A stretch of DNA of 64,000 bases from Klebsiella sp. BIGb0138 (lineage in GTDB: Bacteria; Pseudomonadota; Gammaproteobacteria; Enterobacterales; Enterobacteriaceae). Location of the stretch: assembly GCF_004342285.1 (NCBI RefSeq), contig NZ_SMCV01000014.1, positions 1 through 64,000 of the forward strand. The letters run 5' to 3'. Each line of letters begins with the position of its first letter. Within the stretch, counting starts at the first letter, position 1. A program made the translations under genes and the position numbers. Below are positions 18,189 to 27,494 of the stretch, in pieces. The notes beneath the pieces are model-generated. The model saw only the letters and a program-made list of their open reading frames with translations, was not told the origin of the DNA and did no database searches.

Positions 18189-19085
18189 ATGGATAAACTT
18201 GCCGGAATGGAGATGTTTGTCAGGGTGGTCGAATGCGGGAGTTTTACCGCCGCGGCCGATGTCAGCGACGTATCGGCAACCATGGTCGCCAAGCAGATCC
18301 GCGCCATCGAACAACGGCTCGGCGCGCGTTTGCTGCACCGGACCACGCGCCGCCAGCAGCTTACCGAGGTCGGGCAGCTCTACTATGAGCGCTGCCGCCG
18401 CGTGCTGGCGGAGTTTTCCCTTGCCGAACATAGCGCCATGGAGCTGCAATCCACCCCCAAAGGGCTGGTGCAGATGGTCGCCCCGGTCAGTTTCGGCGGC
18501 CAGTTTCTGGTGCCGGCGCTGAGCGTCTACATGGCGCAGAATCCCGCCGTCAACGTCATGCTGACGCTGGATAACCAGGCGCCCAACTTAAGCCAGGGAA
18601 ATTTTGAGCTCGGTATCCATGTCGGTGACGTCAGCCAGCCTGACGTCGTCGCCCGGCCGCTGCGTTCCTATCGCCGGATACTCGCCGCTTCCCCCGACTA
18701 CATTCGCCAGCACGGGATGCCGGCACACCCTGATCAGCTGGGCAACTTCAGCTGTCTGGGGATTTCCTACTGGATTCATCAGGATCGCTGGGAGCTGATG
18801 GGTCCCGGGGGTGAAACCTTTAAGGCGCTGGTGAAGGGGCGCTTTATGTCTAATCAGGGCAACGCGCTGCGCATCGCCGCTCTCTACGGCTGTGGCATTG
18901 TGCTGCAGCCGGAATCCATGCTGATGGAGGATATCGCCCACGGCCGCCTGGTGCCGGTCCTGCCCGAGTGGTCATATAAACCGACGCCGATGTACCTGAT
19001 TTACCAGCAGGATGCCCGCCCATCGGCCAAGCTGCGCAGCGTGATCGATTTTCTGGTTGAGCGCTTTGGGGCGGAACAGTCATAA
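18189..19085 (+). CDS. LysR-family transcriptional regulator
   Basis: 298-residue LysR-type regulator: N-terminal winged helix-turn-helix (MEMFVRVVECGSFTAAADV, with RLGARLLHRTTRR), then the two-lobed effector domain. It has the short YPxxRHL-free form typical of the group with LxxLPxW-like C-terminus (VLPEWSYKPTP). The ATG at 18189 is used; the frame also reads from a TTG nine bases upstream. Divergent from the tautomerase and DMT exporter genes, its most likely targets. Confidence 0.9.
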   Translation: MDKLAGMEMFVRVVECGSFTAAADVSDVSATMVAKQIRAIEQRLGARLLHRTTRRQQLTEVGQLYYERCRRVLAEFSLAEHSAMELQSTPKGLVQMVAPVSFGGQFLVPALSVYMAQNPAVNVMLTLDNQAPNLSQGNFELGIHVGDVSQPDVVARPLRSYRRILAASPDYIRQHGMPAHPDQLGNFSCLGISYWIHQDRWELMGPGGETFKALVKGRFMSNQGNALRIAALYGCGIVLQPESMLMEDIAHGRLVPVLPEWSYKPTPMYLIYQQDARPSAKLRSVIDFLVERFGAEQS

Positions 19086-19220
19086 AAGGGCCGCAGGCTG
19101 CACCATCCAGTTCGTCACTATCGACTTGCTGCCTGATGCAGGCTCTGCAGCGCCATACAGACGAGAGTCAACGGTATCTGCGTCAACACGGAGATTGGCT
19201 GGAATGGGGAGAAGGGAGAG

Positions 19221-20222
19221 TTACGGCATCATTTTGCCGCGCACGACCACTTTACCTGGTTTGCTTTCGGGATCGGTCACCCGGCGAATCGCCAAATTCA
19301 ACGCCTGCCAGGCGATCTCCTGCAAATCATGCGACAGGCAGGGAAAATGGAAGCCGTAGATCCCGGCATGCGAAACTTCATCAATGCTAAACAAAGAGAC
19401 CTGCTGTTTGAGATCCAGCTCATGTTCGAGACAGGCTTTGATAATCCCCAGCGAAATCTGGTTATTACAGCCGACGAAGAAATCCGGTGCCGGATTGTTC
19501 GCCAGCCAGCGGCTGGTCTCCTGCCAGGCAATATCCATAAAGAAGTCCGCATACAGCACTTCGAATGATGCCACTTTTCCCAGCAGCGCCGCCTGCAGCC
19601 CCGTGACCCTTTCCCGGGCGACGTTGGAGTTTTCCGGCCCTGATACCACCACCACGCGCTGCGCTTTCTGCTCCAGCAACCAACGCCCGGCCTGCAACCC
19701 GCAGTCAAGGTTATCAATATAGACCCCGCTGCAGTAGCGATCGTCCAGCTCCCTGTCCACCAGCACCACAGGAATATTGAGCATTTCCAGGCGCTTGAGA
19801 TACGGCGGCTGATACTGATGATCGTTGGAGATCACCGATAAAATGATCGCATCAACGTTATAACCAATCAGTTTTTCGATAATACGATCTTCGCTTTCCT
19901 GGGACTCATAGGAGTCAAACACCAGCGTGTCATAGCCCATCTTTTGCGCTTCCAGCGTGATCAACCGTGTCAGACCGCCAAAGAACGGGTTGGCCATATC
20001 AGGATTAACAATCCCGATGGTTTTACTGGTTTTTGCCCGCAGATTACGCGCAGCGGCATTGACGACGTAGCCAAGGCTGGCCGCCGTCTCGCGAATGCGC
20101 TGTAGCGTTTCCGGATGCACTTTATCCGGCTGAGAGAAAGCCCGAGAGGCGGTAATTTTACTGACGTTTGCCTGTGCGGCGACGCTTGCCAGCGTCGCCT
20201 TGCGTCCACGACCCACTGCCAA
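19221..20222 (-). CDS. LacI-family regulator of the pentose cluster
   Basis: 333-residue LacI/GalR regulator: N-terminal HTH (TLASVAAQANVSKITASRAF), hinge helix near residues 55-63, then the periplasmic-binding-protein-like effector domain. The start is TTG, preceded by AAGGAG at good spacing. It lies 70 bases downstream of the D-lyxose isomerase gene on the same strand, so both are probably one transcript, divergent from the dehydrogenase/kinase/ABC operon. GGTATCG-containing dyads at 20866-20880 and 21038-21053 are candidate operators. Confidence 0.9.
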   Translation of the reverse strand: MAVGRGRKATLASVAAQANVSKITASRAFSQPDKVHPETLQRIRETAASLGYVVNAAARNLRAKTSKTIGIVNPDMANPFFGGLTRLITLEAQKMGYDTLVFDSYESQESEDRIIEKLIGYNVDAIILSVISNDHQYQPPYLKRLEMLNIPVVLVDRELDDRYCSGVYIDNLDCGLQAGRWLLEQKAQRVVVVSGPENSNVARERVTGLQAALLGKVASFEVLYADFFMDIAWQETSRWLANNPAPDFFVGCNNQISLGIIKACLEHELDLKQQVSLFSIDEVSHAGIYGFHFPCLSHDLQEIAWQALNLAIRRVTDPESKPGKVVVRGKMMP

Positions 20223-20292
20223 ATGCAGCTCCTTAGTTAAATCATATCATTTTGTATCATTACGTCATCATGACAGAACTCTCACAAGGATG

Positions 20293-20847
20293 CTAACACT
20301 TTACTCCAGCCAGACGATTTACGCGCGGATCGGTAAAAATATCCAGCTCATCGCGGCTTTCAGAAGAAAATTCCGACACCACCGCCCCCTGTCCCCCGGC
20401 CTGGAACCAATGGCGGGTATTGGGGGCGATAGTATACTGCTCGCCCGGACGCAGCAAAATGTAACGATTGCAGGTATACCAAGGTTCACTGCCCTCCGGC
20501 ACCCGACATATCGGCTCGCCACCGGCATCGTTCGGCGTCAAATTCTCATCATCCACAAACAGGTACACCTCTCCCCAGCGGCAGCGGAACGTCTCCTGCT
20601 TCCCAGGCGTTCCGGCAAAAGGTGGATGCAAATGTTCCGGGCAAGTCTGGCGCGGAAACAGCACCAGCTCTTTCGCGCAGTAGCGCGGCGAGTTGATATA
20701 CGTCAGCAGCTGCAGGCCGGACAAGGGATAATCAGGCAAGCCAAATGTAGCTATTTCAATGCGTTGCTTTTCATCCTCCGTCAAAACAATGTCAGCCAGC
20801 TGCAGGAAATGGTGTGTGCGTTGAACGGTATCGGTCGGTGTATTCAT
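20293..20847 (-). CDS. D-lyxose ketol-isomerase (cupin)
   Basis: 184-residue cupin of the D-lyxose isomerase family, which interconverts D-lyxose and D-xylulose with a divalent metal. Metal-binding pattern: CPEHLHPPF (two His), KQETFRCRWG (Glu), and a distal His in NTRHWFQAG. The length fits the family. No signal peptide, so cytoplasmic. Its product D-xylulose is the substrate of the xylulokinase encoded divergently, and the LacI regulator follows on the same strand. Confidence 0.9.
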   Translation of the reverse strand: MNTPTDTVQRTHHFLQLADIVLTEDEKQRIEIATFGLPDYPLSGLQLLTYINSPRYCAKELVLFPRQTCPEHLHPPFAGTPGKQETFRCRWGEVYLFVDDENLTPNDAGGEPICRVPEGSEPWYTCNRYILLRPGEQYTIAPNTRHWFQAGGQGAVVSEFSSESRDELDIFTDPRVNRLAGVKC

Positions 20848-20865
20848 CGTATCCTCTGCGTTATA

Positions 20866-20880
20866 AACGGTATCGATAAC
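20866..20880. promoter_or_regulatory. Candidate LacI-family operator 1
   Basis: AACGGTATCGATAAC is a near-palindrome centred on ATCGAT. It lies 19 bases upstream of the D-lyxose isomerase start. It shares GGTATCG with the site at 21038-21053, so both may bind the neighbouring LacI-type regulator. Inference from motif sharing. Confidence 0.4.
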
Positions 20881-21037
20881 ACTGGTGACAGCATTAAACC
20901 CGCCATCCTCAGTTTTTTTCTGTGATCCGCATCGCTACTGGATGTTACACGCGACCATGGAAGTTAACATATTTCGAATATTTTTAACTTAAGTCACAGT
21001 TTTCACATTCCATTTACTCCAGGATCGTCGCATCAAA

Positions 21038-21053
21038 ATGATACCGATACCAT
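21038..21053. promoter_or_regulatory. Candidate LacI-family operator 2
   Basis: ATGATACCGATACCAT lies 25 bases upstream of the dehydrogenase start codon. It contains CGATACC, the reverse complement of the GGTATCG in candidate operator 1. Probably the repression site for the dehydrogenase-xylulokinase-ABC operon. Confidence 0.42.
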
Positions 21054-21078
21054 AAAAATGATTACACAGAGAGGGCAT

Positions 21079-22113
21079 ATGAAAGCATTAGTGTTGGCAG
21101 AGGCCGGTAAAATCGCTATCGAAGATCGCAGCTTTGACGAAGTGCTCGGCGACAACGATGTCCAGATCAAAATTCACTCCGTCGGCATCTGCGGTAGCGA
21201 CGTCCATTATTACCAGCATGGCCGCATTGGCCCCTTCGTGGTTGAAGCGCCGATGGTGCTCGGTCACGAAGCCGCCGGCGTGGTGCTGGCCACGGGTAAA
21301 AATGTAACTCACGTCCGCGTCGGCGACCGCGTGTGCATGGAACCGGGGATCCCGGACATGAACTCCGCTCAGACCCGCGCGGGCATCTATAATCTCGACC
21401 CGGCGGTACGTTTCTGGGCTACCCCGCCGGTCCACGGCTGTCTGCGTGAAACCGTGATCCACCCGGGTGCATTCACCTTTAAACTGCCGGATAACGTCAG
21501 TTTCGCCGAAGGCGCCATGGTTGAACCGCTGGCGATCGGTATGCATGCGGCAACCAAGGCGGGGATTAAGCCGGGCGACATCGCGCTGGTGATCGGCGCA
21601 GGGCCGATTGGCGTGGTGACGGCGCTGGCGGCGCTGGCAGGCGGCTGCTCAGATGTGATCATCTGCGATCTGTTCGATGAGAAGCTGGCGGTTGCCGCCA
21701 ACTATGAAGGCCTCCATGCGGTGAATATCAAAACCGGCGATCTGGCAGGCAAAGTCGCCGCGCTGACCAGCGGCAACGGCGCGGATATCGTCTTCGAGTG
21801 CAGCGGCGCCAAACCGGCGATCGCGACGCTTGCCGAACACGCCGCGCCGGGCGCCACCGCTGTGCTGGTCGGCATGCCGATCGATGCCGCGCCGATGGAT
21901 ATTGTTGCCGCGCAGGCCAAAGAGATTACCTTCAAGACCATTTTCCGCTACGCCAACATGTACCCGCGTACGCTGCGGCTGCTGAGCAGCGGCAAACTGC
22001 ATGTTAAGCCGCTGATTAGCCAGACCTATAAGTTTGTCGATAGCGTTGCCGCCTTCGAGCGCGCGGCCGCTGGACACGCCTCTGATATCAAAATCATGCT
22101 GGAAATGGAGTAA
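21079..22113 (+). CDS. NAD-dependent xylitol/polyol dehydrogenase (medium chain)
   Basis: 344-residue zinc medium-chain dehydrogenase. Catalytic zinc ligands Cys38 ([10 protein letters not shown]) and His63-Glu64 (LGHEAAG). Rossmann motif [10 protein letters not shown] at about 170-179. The structural-zinc cysteine cluster near residues 95-110 is missing: the segment reads [17 protein letters not shown] with no Cys, as I recall for bacterial xylitol dehydrogenases. It would oxidise xylitol (or a related pentitol such as D-arabitol) to D-xylulose. The ATG at 21079 follows GAGAGG. It heads an operon with xylulokinase four bases downstream. Confidence 0.85.
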   Translation: MKALVLAEAGKIAIEDRSFDEVLGDNDVQIKIHSVGICGSDVHYYQHGRIGPFVVEAPMVLGHEAAGVVLATGKNVTHVRVGDRVCMEPGIPDMNSAQTRAGIYNLDPAVRFWATPPVHGCLRETVIHPGAFTFKLPDNVSFAEGAMVEPLAIGMHAATKAGIKPGDIALVIGAGPIGVVTALAALAGGCSDVIICDLFDEKLAVAANYEGLHAVNIKTGDLAGKVAALTSGNGADIVFECSGAKPAIATLAEHAAPGATAVLVGMPIDAAPMDIVAAQAKEITFKTIFRYANMYPRTLRLLSSGKLHVKPLISQTYKFVDSVAAFERAAAGHASDIKIMLEME

Positions 22114-22117
22114 TCCC

Positions 22118-23635
22118 ATGACGCTCTATGCTGGCATAGACTGCGGTACGCAAGGGACAAAAGTGGTGATTGTCGACAGCCAACAGGGGGCGATCGTTGG
22201 TGAAGGCAGCGCCCCTCACCGCCTTATCAGCAACTCTAACGGACGTCGCGAGCAGGAGGCCAGCTGGTGGATCGAGGCATTAATCGCGGCCTTCCGCCAG
22301 GCGGTATCTCAGGCAAATGTCGACCCGCAAGAGATTAACGCTCTGGGCGTCTCCGGCCAACAGCATGGTTTTGTGCCGCTGGATGAACAGGGGAACGTGC
22401 TGCATAGCGTCAAGCTGTGGTGCGACACGGAAACGGCGGAAGAGAATGCGCTGCTGCTACAGCAGCTGGGCGGTGTTCAGGGATCGCTGGAGAAGCTGGG
22501 TCTGATGGTCGCCACTGGCTATACGGCCTCGAAAATCCTCTGGTTTAAGCACCATCACCCGGAACTGTGGGCGCAGCTGCATACCGTGCTGCTCCCGCAT
22601 GATTACCTGAATTACTGGTTGACCGGCGAACGGGTCGCCGAATATGGCGATGCTTCCGGTACCGGCTTGCTTAACGTCCGCACTCGCCAATGGGACCAAG
22701 CCGCGGTTGAACTTATCGATGACAGCGGCCGTTTATGGAGCGCCCTGCCGCCGCTGAAAAGCGCGGAAAGCGATATTGGAACACTGCGACCGCAGGCGGC
22801 GGCAATGCTCGGCCTTAGCCCTGCGACCCGCGTCTCCACCGGCGGCGGTGATAACATGATGGCAGCCATCGGCTCCGGCAACATTGATGCCGGGACCATC
22901 ACCATGAGTCTCGGTACCTCCGGCACGCTCTTCGCCTGGTCCGGGGAGCCGATCAGCTCAGGAGACGGCAAAATTGCCGGGTTCTGCTCCAGCACTAACG
23001 GCTGGCTGCCGCTGATTTGCACCATGAACGTCACCTCGGCCACCACCTCCATGCAGGCGCTGTTAGATGAGGATATCACGGGCTTTAATTCGCTGCTGAT
23101 GCAGGCCACGCCTGGCGCTGGCGGCGTAGAAATGCTGCCTTTCTTCAACGGCGAACGGGTCCCGCAGCTCCCCCATGCCCGCGCCAGCCTGCATAACCTC
23201 GACAGCGATAACTTCACCCGCGCCAACCTGTGCAGGGCGGTGGTGGAAAGCGCGACATACGGTTTGCGCTATGGCATTGAATTGTTCCGCCGCCAGGGTA
23301 TCGCCGCACGCGAAATTCGTCTGACCGGCGGAGGAGCACGTAGCGCAGGCTGGCGACAAATTGTCGCCGATGTGATGGGCTGCCCGGTGGTCTGTTTACA
23401 GGTCAAAGAGACCGCGGCCCTCGGCGGCGCAATTCAGGCGATGTGGGCGACAGCGCTGGCGGATGAACCCGGTCAGGATGCCCACGCGCTCCTGGCCAAA
23501 CTGTGCCAACGCTTTGTTTCACTGGACCCGGCAACCTACACGCAGCCTGACGTCAGCCGTCAGGCGCAGTATGACGCACTTTATCAACGGTATCTGCAAC
23601 GCCTGCAGCAGACTTATCCGGAGGTACAACTGTGA
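22118..23635 (+). CDS. xylB: Xylulokinase
   Basis: 505-residue FGGY-family kinase that phosphorylates D-xylulose to D-xylulose 5-phosphate for the pentose phosphate pathway. It has N-terminal phosphate-binding YAGIDCGTQGTKVVIVD, the substrate-side motif SGQQHGFV, and the second FGGY domain with STGGGDNMMAAIGSG (catalytic Asp). The length is normal. ATG with GGAG upstream; it starts four bases after the dehydrogenase and overlaps the ABC ATPase by GTGA. It may be a second xylB besides the xylAB copy; the symbol refers to function. Confidence 0.88.
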   Translation: MTLYAGIDCGTQGTKVVIVDSQQGAIVGEGSAPHRLISNSNGRREQEASWWIEALIAAFRQAVSQANVDPQEINALGVSGQQHGFVPLDEQGNVLHSVKLWCDTETAEENALLLQQLGGVQGSLEKLGLMVATGYTASKILWFKHHHPELWAQLHTVLLPHDYLNYWLTGERVAEYGDASGTGLLNVRTRQWDQAAVELIDDSGRLWSALPPLKSAESDIGTLRPQAAAMLGLSPATRVSTGGGDNMMAAIGSGNIDAGTITMSLGTSGTLFAWSGEPISSGDGKIAGFCSSTNGWLPLICTMNVTSATTSMQALLDEDITGFNSLLMQATPGAGGVEMLPFFNGERVPQLPHARASLHNLDSDNFTRANLCRAVVESATYGLRYGIELFRRQGIAAREIRLTGGGARSAGWRQIVADVMGCPVVCLQVKETAALGGAIQAMWATALADEPGQDAHALLAKLCQRFVSLDPATYTQPDVSRQAQYDALYQRYLQRLQQTYPEVQL

Positions 23636-25137
23636 CGCGCGATCCGCATACCCAACAACCCACCTATCTGCTGGAAGTCACCGGGGTCAGAAAAGCCTTC
23701 GGTCCGGTGGTGGCATTAAAGAACGCCGAATTCTGCCTGCGCCGGGGCTCCATTCACGCGCTCTGCGGCGGCAACGGCGCCGGTAAATCGACATTTCTCA
23801 GCATCCTGATGGGCTTTATTCAGCCCGACGGTGGCGACATTTTTATCAATGGCCAGCGCTGTGAATTTCATCATCCACGTGAAGCGCTGAACGCCGGGGT
23901 GGCGATTGTCCAGCAGGAGCTGAGCGCGATCCCGGACCTGACGGTCGCAGAGAATATCTGGCTGGGCCGCGAGCCAAAACGCTTTGGCTTTGTCGACTTC
24001 ACCACTCTCAATCAGCGCACCGCCGCCTTACTGAAGGAGCTCGAATTCAACATTAACGCCACCGAGAAGATGCGCAACCTGAGCGTCGCCGAACAGCAGC
24101 TGGTGGAGATCGCCAAAGCCCTGTCACATGCCAATGCCGACATCATCATCATGGATGAGCCCACCTCGGCGATTGGTGAAGAGGACGCGCAGAAGATCTT
24201 CCAGACTATCAGACGCCTGGCGGATAAAGGCAAAGGGATCATCTACGTTTCACATCGCCTGTCGGAGATTTTCCAGATTGCCGACAGCTACACCATCTTT
24301 CGCGACGGCGCCTATATCCATGAAGGCCTGATCGCGGATATCACCCGCGAACAGCTGATTGAGCACATCATCGGCGGCGAGTACGACAGCGAATTCGCCA
24401 AGTTCAACCAGCCCGGCGAAGAGATAATGATGGAGGTCAAGAATCTACGCTGGCGTAACAAGATCAAGGATATCAGCTTGCAGCTTAAGCGCGGCGAAAT
24501 CCTCGGCATCTACGGCCTGGTCGGTTCGGGACGCAGCGAATTTCTCGATCTGGTGTTCGGTATTCAACATGCCGACAGCGGCACGATCCAGCTGGGAGAG
24601 AAGACGCTAGGCCGCCACTCGCCGAAAGAGGCGATTGCCTGCGGTATCGCCTATGTCACCGAGGATCGCAAGGATACCGGCCTGGTGCTGTGTCGCTCGG
24701 TCAGCGAGAACATCAACATTTCGTCGTTGGACGCCATCAGTCGCGCCGGGTTTATCAGTGAAAAACGGGAGCAGGCGCGCACCAGTGAAATGATTAAACG
24801 CTTCAACGTCAAAACCCATGACGGCGAACAGCCGGTGGGCAACCTCAGCGGTGGTAATCAGCAGAAGGTGGTGCTGGGACGCTGGGCGCTACTCAATCCG
24901 GAGGTGCTGCTGCTGGATGAACCAACACGCGGTATCGACGTCGGCGCCAAGAAAGAGATCTACCGCTTTATGTCGGAATTCGCCCTGAAAAATAAGGGGA
25001 TCATCATGGTCTCGTCTGAGCTGTCGGAAATTATCGGCATGAGCGATCGCATTTTAGTGTTTCGCGACGGCCAACTGGCCGGTGAGCTTACGGCCGCCAA
25101 TGCGACCCAGACCGAATTGATGAAACTCGCGGTTTAA
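23632..25137 (+). CDS. Pentose ABC importer, double ATPase subunit (RbsA/XylG type)
   Basis: 501-residue CUT2-family ATPase with two nucleotide-binding domains. Domain 1: Walker A GGNGAGKST, degenerate signature LSVAEQQLVEIAKALS, Walker B IIIMDEP. Domain 2: Walker A replaced by GLVGSGRSE, normal signature LSGGNQQKVVLGRW and LLLDEPTRG. This asymmetry is typical of RbsA-like proteins. GTG start within the stop of xylB (translational coupling). It powers sugar uptake with the permease and binding protein downstream. Confidence 0.92.
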   Translation: MTRDPHTQQPTYLLEVTGVRKAFGPVVALKNAEFCLRRGSIHALCGGNGAGKSTFLSILMGFIQPDGGDIFINGQRCEFHHPREALNAGVAIVQQELSAIPDLTVAENIWLGREPKRFGFVDFTTLNQRTAALLKELEFNINATEKMRNLSVAEQQLVEIAKALSHANADIIIMDEPTSAIGEEDAQKIFQTIRRLADKGKGIIYVSHRLSEIFQIADSYTIFRDGAYIHEGLIADITREQLIEHIIGGEYDSEFAKFNQPGEEIMMEVKNLRWRNKIKDISLQLKRGEILGIYGLVGSGRSEFLDLVFGIQHADSGTIQLGEKTLGRHSPKEAIACGIAYVTEDRKDTGLVLCRSVSENINISSLDAISRAGFISEKREQARTSEMIKRFNVKTHDGEQPVGNLSGGNQQKVVLGRWALLNPEVLLLDEPTRGIDVGAKKEIYRFMSEFALKNKGIIMVSSELSEIIGMSDRILVFRDGQLAGELTAANATQTELMKLAV

Positions 25138-25151
25138 CAGAGAGATAACAC

Positions 25152-26189
25152 ATGAACAGTACCCACTCCTTATCACCCGGGATTTCGTTTTTCACCCGCA
25201 ATAAACGCCGTATGCACAAGTACGGCATTATCATCGCCTTCTTCGTCTTGTGCCTGATCGTGGCGCTGATTGGCGAGTACCAGGTGACTCAGGGCGCCTG
25301 GAGCAGCAACTATTTTCTCAGCGATGAAAATATGCTGATTGTACTGCGACAGGTGTCGATCAACGGCATTCTGGCGATAGGTATGACCTTCGTCATTATC
25401 TCCGCCGGGGTGGACCTGTCGGTCGGATCGGTGCTGGCGCTCAGTGGGATCGTCGCCGCCCGTTTCGCCACCAATAACAGCGGTCTGGCGATTGGCGATA
25501 CCGCCACGGCGGTGATGGTACCGCTGATCGTCGCGCTGGGTATCGGCATCGTCTGCGGGCTGATAAACGGTACCGTCTTATCCCGCTATCGCCTCCAGCC
25601 GTTCATCGTCACCATGGGGATGCTGTCTGCGGCCCGCGGTTTGACCATGCTGACCACCAACGGCAACCCGGTATCACAGCTGAATAGCGATTTTCGCTGG
25701 TTAGGTAACGGCTATATCAGCGGCGTCCCGGTACCGGTGATTATCTTTATTCTGCTGTTCGCCCTCGCCTGGCTGCTGCTGAATAAAACCATTTTTGGCC
25801 GCCACGTTTATGCTGTCGGCGGTAACCCCAAAAGCGCCCGCACTTCCGGAATTAGCGTTATCCGTATCAAGGTGCTGGTGTATACCCTCTGTGGCGCCCT
25901 GGCGGGAATCGCAGGGCTGATCCTCACCGCCCGAACCGGTTCGGCGCAGACCAATGCCGGCGCGGGCTACGAGCTCGACGCCATCGCCGCGGTAGTGATT
26001 GGCGGTACCAGTATGGCCGGCGGCGTCGGCACCCTGGTAGGTACATTCTTTGGCGTGCTGATTATCGGCGTAATGAATAACGGCCTCGACCTGCTCGGCG
26101 TGCAATCGTACTACCAACAGATTATCAAAGGCGCGCTGATCGTTGTCGCCGTCTTGCTCGACCCATCGCGTAAGCAACAGCGCGATTAA
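25152..26189 (+). CDS. Pentose ABC importer permease (RbsC type)
   Basis: 345-residue inner-membrane permease of the BPD_transp_2 family with about ten TM helices. The motifs SAGVDLSVGSVLALSG and GVGTLVGTFFGVLIIGVMNNGLDLLG are characteristic of RbsC/XylH. It lies 14 bases after the ATPase with AGAGAG upstream of the ATG. It works as a homodimer with the ATPase above and the binding protein below. Confidence 0.92.
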   Translation: MNSTHSLSPGISFFTRNKRRMHKYGIIIAFFVLCLIVALIGEYQVTQGAWSSNYFLSDENMLIVLRQVSINGILAIGMTFVIISAGVDLSVGSVLALSGIVAARFATNNSGLAIGDTATAVMVPLIVALGIGIVCGLINGTVLSRYRLQPFIVTMGMLSAARGLTMLTTNGNPVSQLNSDFRWLGNGYISGVPVPVIIFILLFALAWLLLNKTIFGRHVYAVGGNPKSARTSGISVIRIKVLVYTLCGALAGIAGLILTARTGSAQTNAGAGYELDAIAAVVIGGTSMAGGVGTLVGTFFGVLIIGVMNNGLDLLGVQSYYQQIIKGALIVVAVLLDPSRKQQRD

Positions 26190-26221
26190 TTAACCTGCAA
26201 ACCCCCTACCGGAGAAGAATA

Positions 26222-27229
26222 ATGAATAAGACCAAAATTGCGTTGTGTGCTTCAGCCATGATGATGGGAAGCCTGGTGGCAGCTCAGGCGGCCCCCGTGA
26301 AAATCGCGGTGCTGATGTATGGCAATAAAGCCGAATTCGTGCAGCTGATGGAGAGATACGGCAAGGAGCATCCGGCGGTGAAAAGCGGCGAAGCGGTGCT
26401 GACGTTTTATGACGGACGTTACGATGCCTCGGTTCAGAACGACCAGGCGGCAACGGCGATTCAGACCCGCGCCGACGCGATTATCGTCAACCCGATGGAT
26501 TATGAGGCCAACATCGATATCGTCACCAATGCCAATGAGGCAAAAATCCCGGTGGTGGTCACCAACGCGCGCCTGCACACTGAAGATATGACCTCAGAAG
26601 TGGTGTCTAACGATGAACTTGGCGGCTATCTGGAGGCCAGGGCGGTACTGGATAAGCTCGACTGTAAAAACCATAAAGTAAACGTAGTCATCATCGAAGG
26701 TCCGAAAGGCGGCAGTGGCGAGATTCAGCGCGGTAAAGGGAACGATAAGGCCATCGCTGAGTGTGGCGCGGGCCAGGTAACGGTGCTGGAGCGTAAGACC
26801 GCGAACTGGTCGCGCGCCGAGGCTCAACCGTTGATGGAAAACTGGCTGCAAAAGCATCGTGGTAAAATCAATGGTGTGATTGGTCAGAACGACGAGATGG
26901 CGCTGGGCGCGATTGAAGCTATTAAAGGCGCAGGTCTGAACGTCAAAGACTTTGCCATTGCCGGAGTAGACGGCGTCTCCGATGCCATTCACGCGGTACA
27001 GGCCGGGGAAATGGTCTCTATCCTGCAGGATGCCAAAGGCCAGATGCAGGGCTCTATCGACGTGGCACTGCGTACGGTGAAGGGCGAAAGCTACCAGCCG
27101 CAGTCCGATATCTGGAAACAGTACGCTAAAGACCTGAAATGGGATGGCGGAACGCAGAAACATTACTACATTCCATGGACCGTGGTGACCGCCGACAACG
27201 CACAGCAACTGCTGGACGCGCGTAAGTAA
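26222..27229 (+). CDS. Pentose/pentitol ABC importer binding protein
   Basis: 335-residue periplasmic-binding protein of the ribose/D-xylose type (Peripla_BP_4). The signal peptide covers about 1-23 (ending AQA). The mature protein starts with the usual VKIAVLMYGNKAEF strand and contains the linker patterns of the two-domain fold. Last gene of the operon; ATG preceded by GGAGAAG. Context suggests xylitol, D-arabitol, D-lyxose or D-xylulose as ligand. A stem-loop follows at 27239-27273. Confidence 0.9.
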   Translation: MNKTKIALCASAMMMGSLVAAQAAPVKIAVLMYGNKAEFVQLMERYGKEHPAVKSGEAVLTFYDGRYDASVQNDQAATAIQTRADAIIVNPMDYEANIDIVTNANEAKIPVVVTNARLHTEDMTSEVVSNDELGGYLEARAVLDKLDCKNHKVNVVIIEGPKGGSGEIQRGKGNDKAIAECGAGQVTVLERKTANWSRAEAQPLMENWLQKHRGKINGVIGQNDEMALGAIEAIKGAGLNVKDFAIAGVDGVSDAIHAVQAGEMVSILQDAKGQMQGSIDVALRTVKGESYQPQSDIWKQYAKDLKWDGGTQKHYYIPWTVVTADNAQQLLDARK

Positions 27230-27238
27230 TTTCCCCCT

Positions 27239-27273
27239 GCAATCTCCCCCGGCGAACTGCCCGGGGAGATTGC
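27239..27273 (+). terminator. Terminator-like hairpin after the ABC operon
   Basis: GCAATCTCCCC (27239-27249) and GGGGAGATTGC (27263-27273) are perfect reverse complements. No clear T run follows. It ends exactly where a pspE-like remnant begins. Confidence 0.6.
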
Positions 27274-27360
27274 CGCCCCTTCCACATGCGATTGCTGAAA
27301 CTGTTCCGGCGTTCGCACATCAACCCAGTGTTCGGCGGCCCGCAATGGCGTGGAGGCCAT
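27274..27360 (-). pseudogene. Remnant of a PspE-like rhodanese gene
   Basis: The minus strand encodes LRAAEHWVDVRTPEQFQQSH then VEGA, closely resembling the mature N-terminus of PspE (AEHWIDVR.PEQ.QQ.HV.GA). Homology stops at the hairpin of the ABC operon, so the catalytic cysteine part is gone. A signal-peptide-like stretch upstream (FAFTLLYAGTLAPFS) is in a different frame. I interpret this as a truncated, frameshifted gene remnant; recognition is by eye. Confidence 0.6.
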
Positions 27361-27494
27361 GAGAATGGCGCCAGGGTGCCAGCGTAAAGGAGAGTAAAAG
27401 CGAAGGGCAAACTGGCAGCCTCAGGTAAAATTACTATGCTTACAGGTAACGTTGCCGGGTAAAAATGTGAATGATATTTATAGGGAGAATGTAG

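Noticed and set aside
20921-20936. TGTGATCCGCATCGCT as a CRP site in the pentose intergenic region
   Set aside because: Only the left half matches TGTGA; the right half is poor.
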